Shown: in pieces, positions 44,588 to 53,433 of the stretch | How positions within the stretch are numbered: position 1 is the first letter of the stretch | How the letters are laid out: each line of letters starts with the position of its first letter | NCBI GenBank assembly: GCA_011959925.1 | Contig: BLMD01000161.1 | Coordinates: forward strand, 1-64,000 | Direction: 5' to 3' | DNA length: 64,000 nt | Source: Lachnospiraceae bacterium | GTDB lineage: Bacteria > Bacillota > Clostridia > Lachnospirales > Lachnospiraceae | Position numbers and translations under genes: made by a program | Notes under the pieces: generated by a model | Databases searched by the model: none | What the model was told of the DNA's origin: nothing | The model's input: the letters and a program-made list of their open reading frames with translations, nothing else

Positions 44588-45547
44588 ATGGAAACAGAGC
44601 TGATCATTCAAAACGGCAAAAAAGTGTATTGTCCCGCAGTACAGGAAGGAATTGAATGGAGCACAGAACGGAGCGGAAGTCCCGGACAGCTGACGTTTAA
44701 AATTTTGGAGGATAAAAAGCTGAACATTACGGAAGGAAATGCCGTGCGTTTTAAATATAAGGGTAAAAAAGTGTTTTACGGTTTTATCTTTACCAGGAAA
44801 ATTGACAGCGACGGAATCGTTTCTGTTACGGCGTATGATCAGCTTCGATATCTGAAAAATAAGGATACGTATGTCTATGAAAATAAGACGCTGACGCAGG
44901 TAGTAAAACGCATTGTTACGGATTTTTCCCTGCGGAAAGGGAAATTGGAACAAACCGGATATGTCATTCCGTCCAGAGTAGAAGACGGACAGACGTTATT
45001 TGATATTATTGCAAACGCCCAGGATCTGACTATGGTAAATAAAGGCAAACTGTACGTTCTTTATGATGACTTTGGGAAAATCGCGTTAAAAAGTATCGGA
45101 AATATGAAAGTGAATATTGTCATTGACCGGGATACCGGGCAGAAATACGACTATACCTCCAGCATCGATTCGGATACCTATAATCAGGTCAAATTGTATT
45201 TTGACAATGAAAAGACAGGATGCAGGGAGATTTATATAGCGAAAAGCTCAAAAAATATCAATGCATGGGGCGTGCTGCAGTACTATGAGAAACTGCAGGA
45301 AGGAGAAAACGGAAAAGTGAAAGCGGATACGCTGCTGGATCTATACAATGCACGGAAGAAAAATTTAAGCGTCAGTCAGGCGGTCGGGGATCACAGGGTG
45401 CGTGCAGGGTCTATGGTAGTCGTTTCCATGAAGATCGACAATAAAAAGATTCTGCAGTATATGTTGGTTGAGAAATGCAAACATGTGTACAGGGACAATG
45501 AGCACTGGATGGATTTGACGCTTCGGGGAGGTGATTTTTGTGTATGA
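44588..45547 (+). CDS. Baseplate hub protein (XkdQ-like, gpD/gp27 type)
   Basis: 319 residues. ERSGSPGQLTFKILEDKKLNITEGNAVRFKYKGKKVFYGFIF and YVIPSRVEDGQTLFDIIANAQDLT fit the XkdQ hub family, which joins tube and baseplate. It starts 13 bases after the LysM gene and overlaps the next gene. Confidence 0.88.
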   Translation: METELIIQNGKKVYCPAVQEGIEWSTERSGSPGQLTFKILEDKKLNITEGNAVRFKYKGKKVFYGFIFTRKIDSDGIVSVTAYDQLRYLKNKDTYVYENKTLTQVVKRIVTDFSLRKGKLEQTGYVIPSRVEDGQTLFDIIANAQDLTMVNKGKLYVLYDDFGKIALKSIGNMKVNIVIDRDTGQKYDYTSSIDSDTYNQVKLYFDNEKTGCREIYIAKSSKNINAWGVLQYYEKLQEGENGKVKADTLLDLYNARKKNLSVSQAVGDHRVRAGSMVVVSMKIDNKKILQYMLVEKCKHVYRDNEHWMDLTLRGGDFCV

Positions 45548-45797
45548 CGCAAAAGATTTGCTGAAGTTGATCAAACAGGCGGCGGCAGAAGCGGTGGAAG
45601 CATCCGGACCCGTTGCAGTCTGTACGGGAACGGTGATAAACGCTGCGCCGCTGCAGGTAAAAATCAGTTCAAAACTTACATTGGGCAGTCATCAGATGAT
45701 CAAATGCCGGGAAACGGGCGAATTGGCAAATCAGGATCATGTGGTGCTGCTCCGCCAGCAGGGCGGACAAAAATATATCATATTGGGGGTGTTTTGA
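45540..45797 (+). CDS. Baseplate protein (XkdR/DUF2577-like)
   Basis: 85 residues from GTG 45540, chosen because GGAGGT lies 8 bases upstream; an in-frame GTG at 45531 is inside that box. ASGPVAVCTGTVINAAPLQVKISSKLTL matches the OB-fold-like DUF2577 family. It overlaps the hub gene by 8 bases and its stop overlaps the next ATG (TGATG). Confidence 0.82.
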   Translation: MYDAKDLLKLIKQAAAEAVEASGPVAVCTGTVINAAPLQVKISSKLTLGSHQMIKCRETGELANQDHVVLLRQQGGQKYIILGVF

Positions 45798-46243
45798 TGC
45801 TGCCGGAATTATCAGAAGATTTTGTTGGGATTGCCGAAGGAGATTCGGGAATCCCTTTTGATTTGTCGGAAGGGTATGAAGTGGAAGAAGAAGCGTCAAA
45901 AACGTGGAAATTAAATTTAGACTGCGGACAGGTCAGAGGAATTGTGGACGGAAAGGAAGCAGTTCGTCAGGCGGTTTACTGTATTTTAAATACGGAACGG
46001 TATGAGTCTTTGATCTATTCCTGGGACTACGGCGTTGAATTGGAGGAATTGTTCGGAGAACCGGTCAGTTATGTGCTGCCGGAATTAAAACGGAGGATTA
46101 CGGAGGCGCTGACGCAGGACGAACGGATTGCCGATGTCAGGGATTTTACGTTTGACATAGAAAAGCACGGAGTTGTCCGTGCGGCTTTTACGGTGGAGAC
46201 CGTATTCGGAGAGATTCCGGTAGAAAAGGAGGTTGCCATATAG
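45797..46243 (+). CDS. Baseplate wedge protein (XkdS/DUF2634, gp25-like)
   Basis: 148 residues. GKEAVRQAVYCILNTERYESLIYSWDYGVELEELFGEP is the gp25/W-like core that nucleates sheath assembly on the baseplate. Translationally coupled to both neighbours. Confidence 0.87.
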   Translation: MLPELSEDFVGIAEGDSGIPFDLSEGYEVEEEASKTWKLNLDCGQVRGIVDGKEAVRQAVYCILNTERYESLIYSWDYGVELEELFGEPVSYVLPELKRRITEALTQDERIADVRDFTFDIEKHGVVRAAFTVETVFGEIPVEKEVAI

Positions 46244-47308
46244 ATGACAGAAGAAGTTACGTTTGAAGAAGTGATGGATCGGATGCTTGCACGCATCGAC
46301 GATTCTTTTGATAAAAGGGAAAGCAGTCCCATTTATGCGGCGCTTGCCCCGGCAGCGCTGGAAATCGTAAATTTGTATGCGGCATTGGAGGATGAAATGG
46401 ACGAAGCGTATGCCGATACGGCGTCCAGAGAGTATTTGATCCGGATTGCCGCATCCAGGGGAATCTATCCGGCGCCGGCATCGCATGCCGTGGTGAAAGC
46501 GGAAGTAAAACCGGCTGCCATAGAACTGGAAATCGGGGCAGAGTTTACGTCGGACCGGGAGATTTACAGAGTGACGGAAAAGGCGAATGAAGGAATTTAT
46601 TGCCTGGAATGTAAAACGGCCGGGGAGATCGGAAATCTTTCTTCGGGAGAGCTTCTCCCGGTGGATTATATCATGGGGCTGGCGTCTGTCAAAATTAAGG
46701 AAATTTTGATTTACGGAGAAGAGGAAGAGGATACGGAAGCATTTCGCACACGGTATCTGGATTCGTTCCGGGCGAGTATGTTCGGCGGCAATCGGATGGA
46801 TTATGAACACAAAGCGGCGGCGCTTCCTGGCGTAGGCGCGGTAAAAGTGATTCCCGTCTGGAACGGGACGGGAACGGTAAAGCTTCTCGCGCTGGATTCT
46901 AATTTCCGGCGGGCATCTGACGAGCTGACCGCGCGTATTCAGGAAGCATTTGATCCGGATCAAAACGGAATGGGAAACGGGCTTGCCCCGATTGGGCATA
47001 TCGTTACGGCTGATACCGTAGAAGAAGCGGAGGTGCAGATCAAAACGGAGCTGGCGTTCGATTCCGGGTACAGCCGGGAGAACTGCAAAGAAGCGGTGGA
47101 AGCTGCAATTGAAGCGTATTTTTCCGATATACGAAAAGGCTGGAGCAGACAGGAGGGCATGACCGTTTATATCAGCAATATCAACAGGGCAATTCTGTCC
47201 GTACCGGGAATTTTGGATGTCACAGGAACGCTTCTGAACGGAACGGATCAAAATCTTTCGTTTTCTGTATATGAGCTTCCGGTGCTTGGAGGTGTTTCAT
47301 ATGAATGA
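46244..47308 (+). CDS. Baseplate J family protein (XkdT-like)
   Basis: 354 residues. YAALEDEMDEAYADTASREYLIRIAASRGIYP, DTEAFRTRYLDSFRASMFGGNRMDYEHKAAALPGVGAVKVIP and GWSRQEGMTVYISNINRAILSVPGILDV are hallmark J-family motifs. It forms the baseplate periphery where fibres attach. Confidence 0.93.
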   Translation: MTEEVTFEEVMDRMLARIDDSFDKRESSPIYAALAPAALEIVNLYAALEDEMDEAYADTASREYLIRIAASRGIYPAPASHAVVKAEVKPAAIELEIGAEFTSDREIYRVTEKANEGIYCLECKTAGEIGNLSSGELLPVDYIMGLASVKIKEILIYGEEEEDTEAFRTRYLDSFRASMFGGNRMDYEHKAAALPGVGAVKVIPVWNGTGTVKLLALDSNFRRASDELTARIQEAFDPDQNGMGNGLAPIGHIVTADTVEEAEVQIKTELAFDSGYSRENCKEAVEAAIEAYFSDIRKGWSRQEGMTVYISNINRAILSVPGILDVTGTLLNGTDQNLSFSVYELPVLGGVSYE

Positions 47309-47855
47309 CGAAAAAAAGACAGACTTAACAGATTATCTGCCGGAATATTTGAAAAGTTTTCAGGAAATCAGGGAAATCATGCGTACGGAGACAATCGAGC
47401 TGCAAAAGCTGCGCGAGCATCACGAACAGTATGCAGACGACCGTTTTCCGGTCACATGCGGGGAGCGGGGCGCGGCAAGATTGGAACAGATGTTAGGAAT
47501 TCTTCCCCCTCCGAACGATTCACTGGAAAGCAGGAGGTTCCGCATTCTTTCCAGATGGAATCTTGCCGCGCCTTATCATATTGCATTTTTAGAACAGCAG
47601 CTTGAGATGTTATGCGGAAAGGACGGATACCGCCTGTATATGGATTTTGCCGAAGGCGTTTTGGAAGTGAAGGTAGAACTGATATCAAAACATATGCTGA
47701 ATTCGGTGAAAGAGCTGCTTTCTGCCGTTGTTCCGTGCAATATCCGGATCGATGCCGGACTGATGTATAACCAGCATGGTACGCTTGGAAAATTTACACA
47801 CAGACAGTTAAAAGAATTTACACATAAAAAACTTCGGGAGGATGTGATGATATGA
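47301..47855 (+). CDS. Baseplate/tail protein (XkdU/DUF2313, YmfQ-like)
   Basis: 184 residues from ATG 47301 (GGAGGTG box). DYLPEYLKSFQEIREIMRTETIELQKL and the segment SLESRRFRILSRWNLA match the YmfQ/XkdU family, which sits between baseplate J and the fibre. Overlaps both neighbours (8 and 4 bases). Confidence 0.88.
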   Translation: MNDEKKTDLTDYLPEYLKSFQEIREIMRTETIELQKLREHHEQYADDRFPVTCGERGAARLEQMLGILPPPNDSLESRRFRILSRWNLAAPYHIAFLEQQLEMLCGKDGYRLYMDFAEGVLEVKVELISKHMLNSVKELLSAVVPCNIRIDAGLMYNQHGTLGKFTHRQLKEFTHKKLREDVMI

Positions 47856-49687
47856 CAGAAACAACAAAAAATCTGGAACTGATAAAGGAAAGTGAAGAGG
47901 AATTTTATAATGTGGAAACGGTAAACGGAAATTGGGATAAGGTAGACGCCGGGTTTGATAAAATAAAACATTGCCATGTGCTCCGTATTCCCGGGACGTA
48001 TAACAATGAGATCCGTTATGTCGGGTTTGCGTCTCTGCCGGTTCCTTCATCCGGGGGCAGGGCGGAAGTAACGTTTTTGGTATCCGGCGTCGGCAATATT
48101 GCAAGTCCTTCCTGCGGGACGTATCTGATTCAGTGCGGTACGAGGGATCATACTTCCATGGCAGTCACGGAACTTACGCCGCCGGGCAGTGACGGGGATA
48201 TTACGTTCGGGTACTGGCTGGCAGGAGACCGTGTGATTTTTGGAATGAAGCGCGGACCGTACAATTACCACACGAATATTGCAATGATAAGCGAAGATGT
48301 GAATGGTGAAGGGTTTCAGAAATACGAAATAGCGGAGCTTTATAACGCTGCGGCAAAGCCGTCCGGGTGGACGGCGGCAGGAAAGCGGAAATTTCTGATC
48401 TCGGACGGGAATGCGGTGTCGGCGACAAAAGCTGTACAGGACGGCAATGGGGATGTGATTACAGAAGTATATGCCAAGAGAAGTATTTATGGTGATAATG
48501 TGATAAGCCTAGGAAGAAAAAAAGGGGATTCGGTGGGTGTGAGAAGTTTTGCATTTGGGAATAATGTGGTAGCTTCCGGCGAGGACTCATACGCACATGG
48601 AAGCAATGCTAAGGCTTCCGGTACGGTTTCTCATGCGGAAGGAACTGGAACAGAAGCAAGCGGCTATGGATCCCATGCGGAGGGTAGCGACACAACGGCA
48701 AGCGGTACGTATTCTCATGCGGAGGGGTATAATACAGAAGCAGGAGGGTATGCATCTCATGCGGAAGGGAATCGGACGACGGTAAACGGTCAAGCTGCCC
48801 ATGCCGAAGGATATAATAATACGGCAAGCGGCAAATATTCTCATGCAGAAGGAAATCAGACGGAAGCGGTTGGTGAATGCTCGCATACTGAGGGCGTCTG
48901 TACAACGGCAGATAATTATGCGTCCCATGCATGTGGGAAGTTCAGCAAGGCTATGGCAGGCGGAGGAGCAGATAATACACAGGTTGGCGATGTATTCGTC
49001 ATTGGGAACGGTACATATCGGAGTTATAACTTTAACCGGTCCAACGCGCTGCGTGTGACCTATACGGGGGATATTATGGGAACAAAAGCATTTCAGTCAT
49101 CCGGGGCGGATTATGCGGAGTTTATCAAACCCTGGGCAGATGGCAATGTGAACAATGAAGACCGGGTCGGATATTTTGTCACGGTTAAAAACGGTCTTTT
49201 GTATAAAGCAGATGCCGGAGATTACATCGCAGGGATTACTTCCGGAAATCCATCTGTCGTAGGGAATGCAGATGAGGATTATTATTGGCGGTATGAACGG
49301 GATGCATTCAACCGGATTGTCATGGAGGATGTCCGGGAAACCGTGCAGAAGACAGACGGAGAAGGAAAGCCGGTATTTGACGAAACTACGTATGAGCCGG
49401 TCATGGAAGAGACTGGCAGGATCATCAAAAATGCGAGGATGAAGCTTGCAGATAATTATGATCCGTCCCTGCAGGATGGTTATATCGAACGGAAAGACCG
49501 AAAGGAATGGGACTATGTCGGAATGATCGGCGTGCTTCCGGTACGGGACGACGGAACTTGTATTCCGGGAAGATTTTGCCGATGTGGGAAAGACGGCATT
49601 GCTACATTTACAGAGACACGCGGATATGATACCTATATGGTGTTGGAGCGCATATGTGATCACATTATCAGTGTAATATTAAAATAG
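47852..49687 (+). CDS. Tail fibre with YadA-head-like repeats and Peptidase_G2 chaperone domain
   Basis: 611 residues. The N-terminal part joins the baseplate. A block of about 14-residue repeats (about 240-365; SHAEGSDTTASGTY-type units) resembles the left-handed YadA-head fold of trimeric adhesins. The C-terminal part (about 420-611; SSGADYAEFIKPWADGN, RVGYFVTVKNG, DYIAGITSGNPSVVG, GMIGVLPVRDDG) is a Peptidase_G2/intramolecular-chaperone autoprocessing domain known from phage tail fibres. It is the likely receptor-binding protein setting the target range. No fibre-specific chaperone gene follows. Confidence 0.88.
   Translation: MTETTKNLELIKESEEEFYNVETVNGNWDKVDAGFDKIKHCHVLRIPGTYNNEIRYVGFASLPVPSSGGRAEVTFLVSGVGNIASPSCGTYLIQCGTRDHTSMAVTELTPPGSDGDITFGYWLAGDRVIFGMKRGPYNYHTNIAMISEDVNGEGFQKYEIAELYNAAAKPSGWTAAGKRKFLISDGNAVSATKAVQDGNGDVITEVYAKRSIYGDNVISLGRKKGDSVGVRSFAFGNNVVASGEDSYAHGSNAKASGTVSHAEGTGTEASGYGSHAEGSDTTASGTYSHAEGYNTEAGGYASHAEGNRTTVNGQAAHAEGYNNTASGKYSHAEGNQTEAVGECSHTEGVCTTADNYASHACGKFSKAMAGGGADNTQVGDVFVIGNGTYRSYNFNRSNALRVTYTGDIMGTKAFQSSGADYAEFIKPWADGNVNNEDRVGYFVTVKNGLLYKADAGDYIAGITSGNPSVVGNADEDYYWRYERDAFNRIVMEDVRETVQKTDGEGKPVFDETTYEPVMEETGRIIKNARMKLADNYDPSLQDGYIERKDRKEWDYVGMIGVLPVRDDGTCIPGRFCRCGKDGIATFTETRGYDTYMVLERICDHIISVILK
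48580..48950 (+). repeat. Degenerate 42-bp tandem repeats in the fibre gene
   Basis: About eight units encoding (S/A)HAEG followed by seven to ten residues. The copies are diverged but phased. Confidence 0.8.
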
Positions 49688-49708
49688 AGATGTCGAAATG
49701 GTATCGGA

Positions 49709-49728
49709 AAATCAGATGCATCTGATTT
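49709..49728. repeat. Perfect 20-bp palindrome after the fibre gene
   Basis: AAATCAGATG joined directly to CATCTGATTT, 22 bases past the stop. No T run follows. The 49729-49982 stretch is A/T-rich with many stops in all plus frames and shows no supported gene. Confidence 0.7.
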
Positions 49729-49982
49729 ATGTAAAATTTAATTGGACAAAACGACAACTGCAAATCTTTCTTTTGGAGTAAGGTATATGATTATTTGTAT
49801 TGAACCAGAGTTGGAAATATGAGGATACTGTATTCTGTAAAAGAAGAAGTGAAAATAATAAATATTGAAAATATTGCTAATCGTGGAGATGTGTATAAGA
49901 GGTATTAGAGTAATAGGGCCAGAATAGATAGGCATACTGGATGTTGGAGTCTGGTATGCTTTATCAAATGATTCTGAACTAC

Positions 49983-50011
49983 TTGACAAATCCCCGCAAT
50001 CCAAGTAATAT
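49983..50011 (+). promoter_or_regulatory. Promoter of the valS T-box leader
   Basis: TTGACA, 17 bp, TAATAT. Confidence 0.85.
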
Positions 50012-50017
50012 GGTAAA

Positions 50018-50291
50018 AAGTTATCCGACAAAGGTGACGAGAAAGAGGAGTACGCAGATACGATTTGCAGAGAGAGCCGCCCATCGGCTGGAAGGCGGTT
50101 TAGGTACGGTTTGCGGAAGGTAGCTTTTGAACCGGAGCGTGGAAGCGGCAGGCGACGCCGTGCGTAGATGTTCCCGGGTCATTCCGTTAACGATGAAGAG
50201 ATGTACGGCAGGAAGGACTGCCGTATAAGCAAGGTGGTACCGCGCAGCAATTCGCCCTTGAAAGCTTCGGCTTTGAAGGGCTTTTCTTTTT
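50018..50291 (+). promoter_or_regulatory. T-box riboswitch (valine) with terminator
   Basis: Stem I contains AGAGAG-type and GGCTGGAAGG elements. GTA at 50120-50122, just before CTTTTGAACC, is the likely valine specifier. The T-box AAGGTGGTACCGCG is at 50231-50244. The terminator stem GCCCTTGAAAGC / GCTTTGAAGGGC (one mismatch) ends in TTTTCTTTTT at 50291. Uncharged tRNA-Val would stabilise the antiterminator and turn valS on. Confidence 0.93.
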
Positions 50292-50395
50292 GTCCGGATG
50301 TTGAGCGGTAAAGATCAAGCCGGCGCATGCAAAGGAATACGGCGCAGAAGCATACTGCCGGCGCAGACAGCAAAGCACAGGAAAGGAACAGGCAG

Positions 50396-53044
50396 ATGAG
50401 GAAAGAATTGGCAAAAACATACGATCCGAAAGGGATCGAAGAAAGGCTGTATCAGAAATGGGAGACAAACGGCTATTTCCGTGCAAAAGCGGATAAGAGC
50501 AAAAAGCCGTTTACAATCGTTATGCCGCCGCCGAATATCACAGGGCAGCTTCATATGGGGCATGCGCTGGACAATACGATGCAGGATATTTTGATCCGGT
50601 ATAAAAGGATGCAGGGCTATAACGCGCTGTGGCAGCCCGGCACAGACCATGCGGCGATTGCGACGGAAGTCAAAGTGATCGAATCGTTAAAAGAACAGGG
50701 AATCGATAAAGAATCTCTGGGGAGAGACGGATTTTTGGAAAAATGCTGGGACTGGAAAAAAGAATACGGCGGACGGATTCTCCGGCAGCTGAAAAAAATG
50801 GGTTCTTCGGCAGACTGGGAACGCGAGCGGTTTACGATGGACGACGGCTGTTCGGACGCCGTGTTGGAAGTTTTTATCAAGCTGTACGAGCAGGGATATA
50901 TCTACAAAGGCTCCCGCATCGTCAACTGGTGCCCGGTCTGTGAGACTTCGATTTCCGACGCGGAAGTAGAGCATGAAGAGCAGGACGGTTTTTTCTGGCA
51001 TATCAATTACCCGGTAGTGGGGGAAGAAGGCAGATTTGTAGAGATTGCTACGACAAGGCCGGAGACGATGTTCGGCGATACGGCGGTCGCAGTCAATCCG
51101 GAGGACGAACGGTACAAAGACATCATCGGAAAAACGCTGAAACTGCCGCTTACGGACCGTGAAATTCCGGTGATCGCAGACGCTTATGTAGACAAGGAAT
51201 TCGGAACCGGCTGCGTAAAGATTACCCCGGCGCACGATCCGAACGATTTTGAGGTAGGCAGGCGGCACAATCTTGCTGAGGTCGTAGTCATTAACGACGA
51301 CGCCACGATGAATGAAAAAGCCGGAAAATTTGCGGGCATGGACCGGTATGCATGCCGGAAGGCGCTGTTAAAAGATTTGGAAGAACAAGGGCTTTTGGTG
51401 AAAACCGAACCGCACTCCCATAACGTAGGAACCCACGACCGCTGCGGCACGACGGTAGAGCCGATGATCAAACAGCAGTGGTTTGTAAAAATGGACGAAC
51501 TGATCAAACCTGCAGTGGAAGGCGTAAAAAACGGGGAGATCCGGCTTTTGCCCAAACGGATGGAAAAAACGTATTTTAACTGGACCGACAATATCCGCGA
51601 CTGGTGTATTTCCAGGCAGCTTTGGTGGGGACACCGGATTCCGGCATATTACTGTGAAGCGTGCGGTGAAATGACGGTTGCCAAGACGGCGCCGGATAAA
51701 TGCGGGGCTTGCGGCTGTACGCACCTCCGGCAGGATGAGGATACGTTAGATACCTGGTTTTCCTCTGCGCTCTGGCCGTTTTCTACCTTAGGATGGCCAA
51801 AAGAAACGGAAGATCTCGATTATTTTTACCCGAACGACGTACTGGTGACGGGATATGATATCATCTTTTTCTGGGTGATCCGCATGATCTTTTCCGGCTA
51901 TGCACAGATGGGAAAAGCGCCGTTCCATACCGTATTGTTCCATGGGCTGGTTCGGGATTCACAGGGGCGCAAAATGAGCAAGTCGCTGGGCAACGGCATC
52001 GACCCGCTGGAAGTGATCGACAAGTACGGCGCCGACGCGCTCCGTTTAACGTTAGTCACCGGAAATGCGCCGGGCAACGACATGCGTTTTTATTGGGAAC
52101 GCGTGGAAGCTTCCCGTAATTTTGCCAACAAAGTATGGAACGCTTCCCGGTTTATTATGATGAATCTCGGCGATGCCGAGCCTGCAGAGCCTGCCAGAGA
52201 AGAATTGCTGGCAGAAGACAGGTGGATTTTATCCAGAGTCAATGACCTGGCGAAAGAAATGACCGAAAATATGGATAAATTTGAGCTGGGCATTGCCGTA
52301 CAGAAAGTATACGATTTTATCTGGGACGAGTTCTGCGACTGGTATATTGAAATGACAAAACGCCGTACGTACCGCCGCGAGGAGAATCCGGTTTCGGCAA
52401 ATGCGGCGCTCTGGACACTGAAAGAAGTATTGACGCAGGCGCTTAAAATGCTGCATCCGTTTATGCCGTTCTTGACCGAGGAGATCTTCTGTACCCTGCA
52501 TCCGGAAGAAGCAACCATTATGCTTGCCGACTGGCCGGTATATCAGAAGGAGCGCAGTTTTGCCAAAGAAGAAGCGGTTGTGGAACGCTGCAAAGAGCTG
52601 GTCAGAAGCGTCAGAAACCGCCGCTCGGAAATGGACGTTCCGCCGTCGAGAAAAGCATCCGTATTTCTTGTTTCCGACAAAGAAGAAGTCCGAAACGTCT
52701 TTGCGTCGCAGAAGGATATGTACGCGGGACTGATGGGCGCCGGGGAAATTACGGTACAGGCAGATAAATCCGGTATTGCAGAGGATGCGGTGTCGATTGT
52801 GATTCCGGATGCCGTAGCCTATATTCCGCTCTCGGACCTGGTAGACCTGGAAAAAGAAAAAGAACGCCTGCAGAAAGAAAAAGAGCGTTTGGAAAAGGAG
52901 CTTGCAAGGTCAAAGGGAATGCTCGGAAACGAACGGTTTTTGAGCAAAGCGCCGGAGGCAAAAGTTCAGGAGGAAAAAGAAAAACTCGCTAAGTACGAAC
53001 AGATGATGGAGCAGGTAACGGCGCGCCTTCTTGCATTAAAATAG
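50396..53044 (+). CDS. valS: Valyl-tRNA synthetase
   Basis: Class I synthetase charging tRNA-Val, 882 residues from ATG 50396 (GGAAAGGAAC box); longer in-frame starts run into the leader. The HIGH motif is PPNITGQLHMGHAL, the zinc-like cluster is CEACGEM..CGACGC, KMSKS is GRKMSKSLGNG, and the C-terminal tRNA-binding coiled coil is rich in Lys/Glu (about 840-880). Regulated by the T-box upstream. Confidence 0.97.
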   Translation: MRKELAKTYDPKGIEERLYQKWETNGYFRAKADKSKKPFTIVMPPPNITGQLHMGHALDNTMQDILIRYKRMQGYNALWQPGTDHAAIATEVKVIESLKEQGIDKESLGRDGFLEKCWDWKKEYGGRILRQLKKMGSSADWERERFTMDDGCSDAVLEVFIKLYEQGYIYKGSRIVNWCPVCETSISDAEVEHEEQDGFFWHINYPVVGEEGRFVEIATTRPETMFGDTAVAVNPEDERYKDIIGKTLKLPLTDREIPVIADAYVDKEFGTGCVKITPAHDPNDFEVGRRHNLAEVVVINDDATMNEKAGKFAGMDRYACRKALLKDLEEQGLLVKTEPHSHNVGTHDRCGTTVEPMIKQQWFVKMDELIKPAVEGVKNGEIRLLPKRMEKTYFNWTDNIRDWCISRQLWWGHRIPAYYCEACGEMTVAKTAPDKCGACGCTHLRQDEDTLDTWFSSALWPFSTLGWPKETEDLDYFYPNDVLVTGYDIIFFWVIRMIFSGYAQMGKAPFHTVLFHGLVRDSQGRKMSKSLGNGIDPLEVIDKYGADALRLTLVTGNAPGNDMRFYWERVEASRNFANKVWNASRFIMMNLGDAEPAEPAREELLAEDRWILSRVNDLAKEMTENMDKFELGIAVQKVYDFIWDEFCDWYIEMTKRRTYRREENPVSANAALWTLKEVLTQALKMLHPFMPFLTEEIFCTLHPEEATIMLADWPVYQKERSFAKEEAVVERCKELVRSVRNRRSEMDVPPSRKASVFLVSDKEEVRNVFASQKDMYAGLMGAGEITVQADKSGIAEDAVSIVIPDAVAYIPLSDLVDLEKEKERLQKEKERLEKELARSKGMLGNERFLSKAPEAKVQEEKEKLAKYEQMMEQVTARLLALK

Positions 53045-53126
53045 CCGTTTCTGTAAATCCGGAAAAGTTATTGCAGAATTGTGTAGCTTTTTGCGGCGAG
53101 ATAATAAAAAGTTAATATTTTTTTGC

Positions 53127-53154
53127 TTGCATATTAGAACCACTATATTATAAT
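53127..53154 (+). promoter_or_regulatory. Possible promoter before the small ORF
   Basis: TTGCAT, 16 bp, TATAAT. The -10 box lies within the left arm of the inverted repeat at 53139. Confidence 0.5.
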
Positions 53155-53251
53155 GGTAAAGGTATCCAGCCCGATGCCGGTGAATTCGTGTGCCGGAAAG
53201 CAGACCCGGCGCCTGGGCAGGAATACGGATCTTTATAATGTAGTGGTTTTT
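53139..53251 (+). other. Inverted-repeat element, structured RNA or terminator of unknown class
   Basis: ACCACTATATTATAA (53139-53153) pairs with TTATAATGTAGTGGT (53233-53247) over 15 bp with one G-U, followed by a T run. The enclosed 79 nt are GC-rich with further pairing potential (GCCC/GGGC, CCGG/CCGG). I could not match it to a known riboswitch. Confidence 0.5.
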
Positions 53252-53275
53252 ATGTGAGAAGAAAGAGGTGCAGTT

Positions 53276-53413
53276 ATGATAGATTTTGAAGAAGAATTGA
53301 AAAAATTTCAGCCGAGTTTGGAAGTAGAGGAAGCGGAAGACGCCATTTATAACCGGGACCTGACCGATATGACGGATATTCTGCTTGAAATGATGAAAGA
53401 GAGAAATAATTAA
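53276..53413 (+). CDS. Small acidic protein
   Basis: 45 residues (MIDFEEELKKFQPSLEVEE ..., AAAGAGGTG box), strongly acidic and probably helical, 20 bases before the TPR gene. The good ribosome-binding site and tight spacing support a real gene. Function unknown. Confidence 0.65.
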   Translation: MIDFEEELKKFQPSLEVEEAEDAIYNRDLTDMTDILLEMMKERNN

Positions 53414-53433
53414 ATCGGATAGCGAGGTGAACT

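Larger units (their letters stand above)
35174..49687. mobile_element. Headless contractile-tail cluster (tailocin-like, PBSX/xkd order)
   Basis: Repressor, late regulator, tail terminator, sheath, tube, chaperone pair, tape measure, LysM protein, baseplate hub, three further baseplate proteins plus gp25-like and J-like proteins, and a fibre. No terminase, portal, capsid, head-tail connector, integrase, holin or endolysin is found, and no flanking direct repeats were noticed. The structural genes are uninterrupted. Confidence 0.85.

Noticed and set aside
46085..47251. Minus-strand open frame of 388 codons opposite the baseplate J gene
   Set aside because: It is a shadow of a well-supported phage gene in a tightly packed, co-directional operon.
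35174..49687. Intact inducible prophage
   Set aside because: No integrase, terminase, portal, capsid or lysis genes, and no flanking attachment repeats were found.
49738..50031. Minus-strand 97-codon frame between the fibre and valS
   Set aside because: A/T-rich, no ribosome-binding site, and it overlaps the T-box promoter; no family features.
53155..53250. A cobalamin, c-di-GMP or purine riboswitch before the TPR gene
   Set aside because: A GCCGGTGAA stretch and flanking TATAAT looked suggestive, but the conserved cores of these classes are absent.
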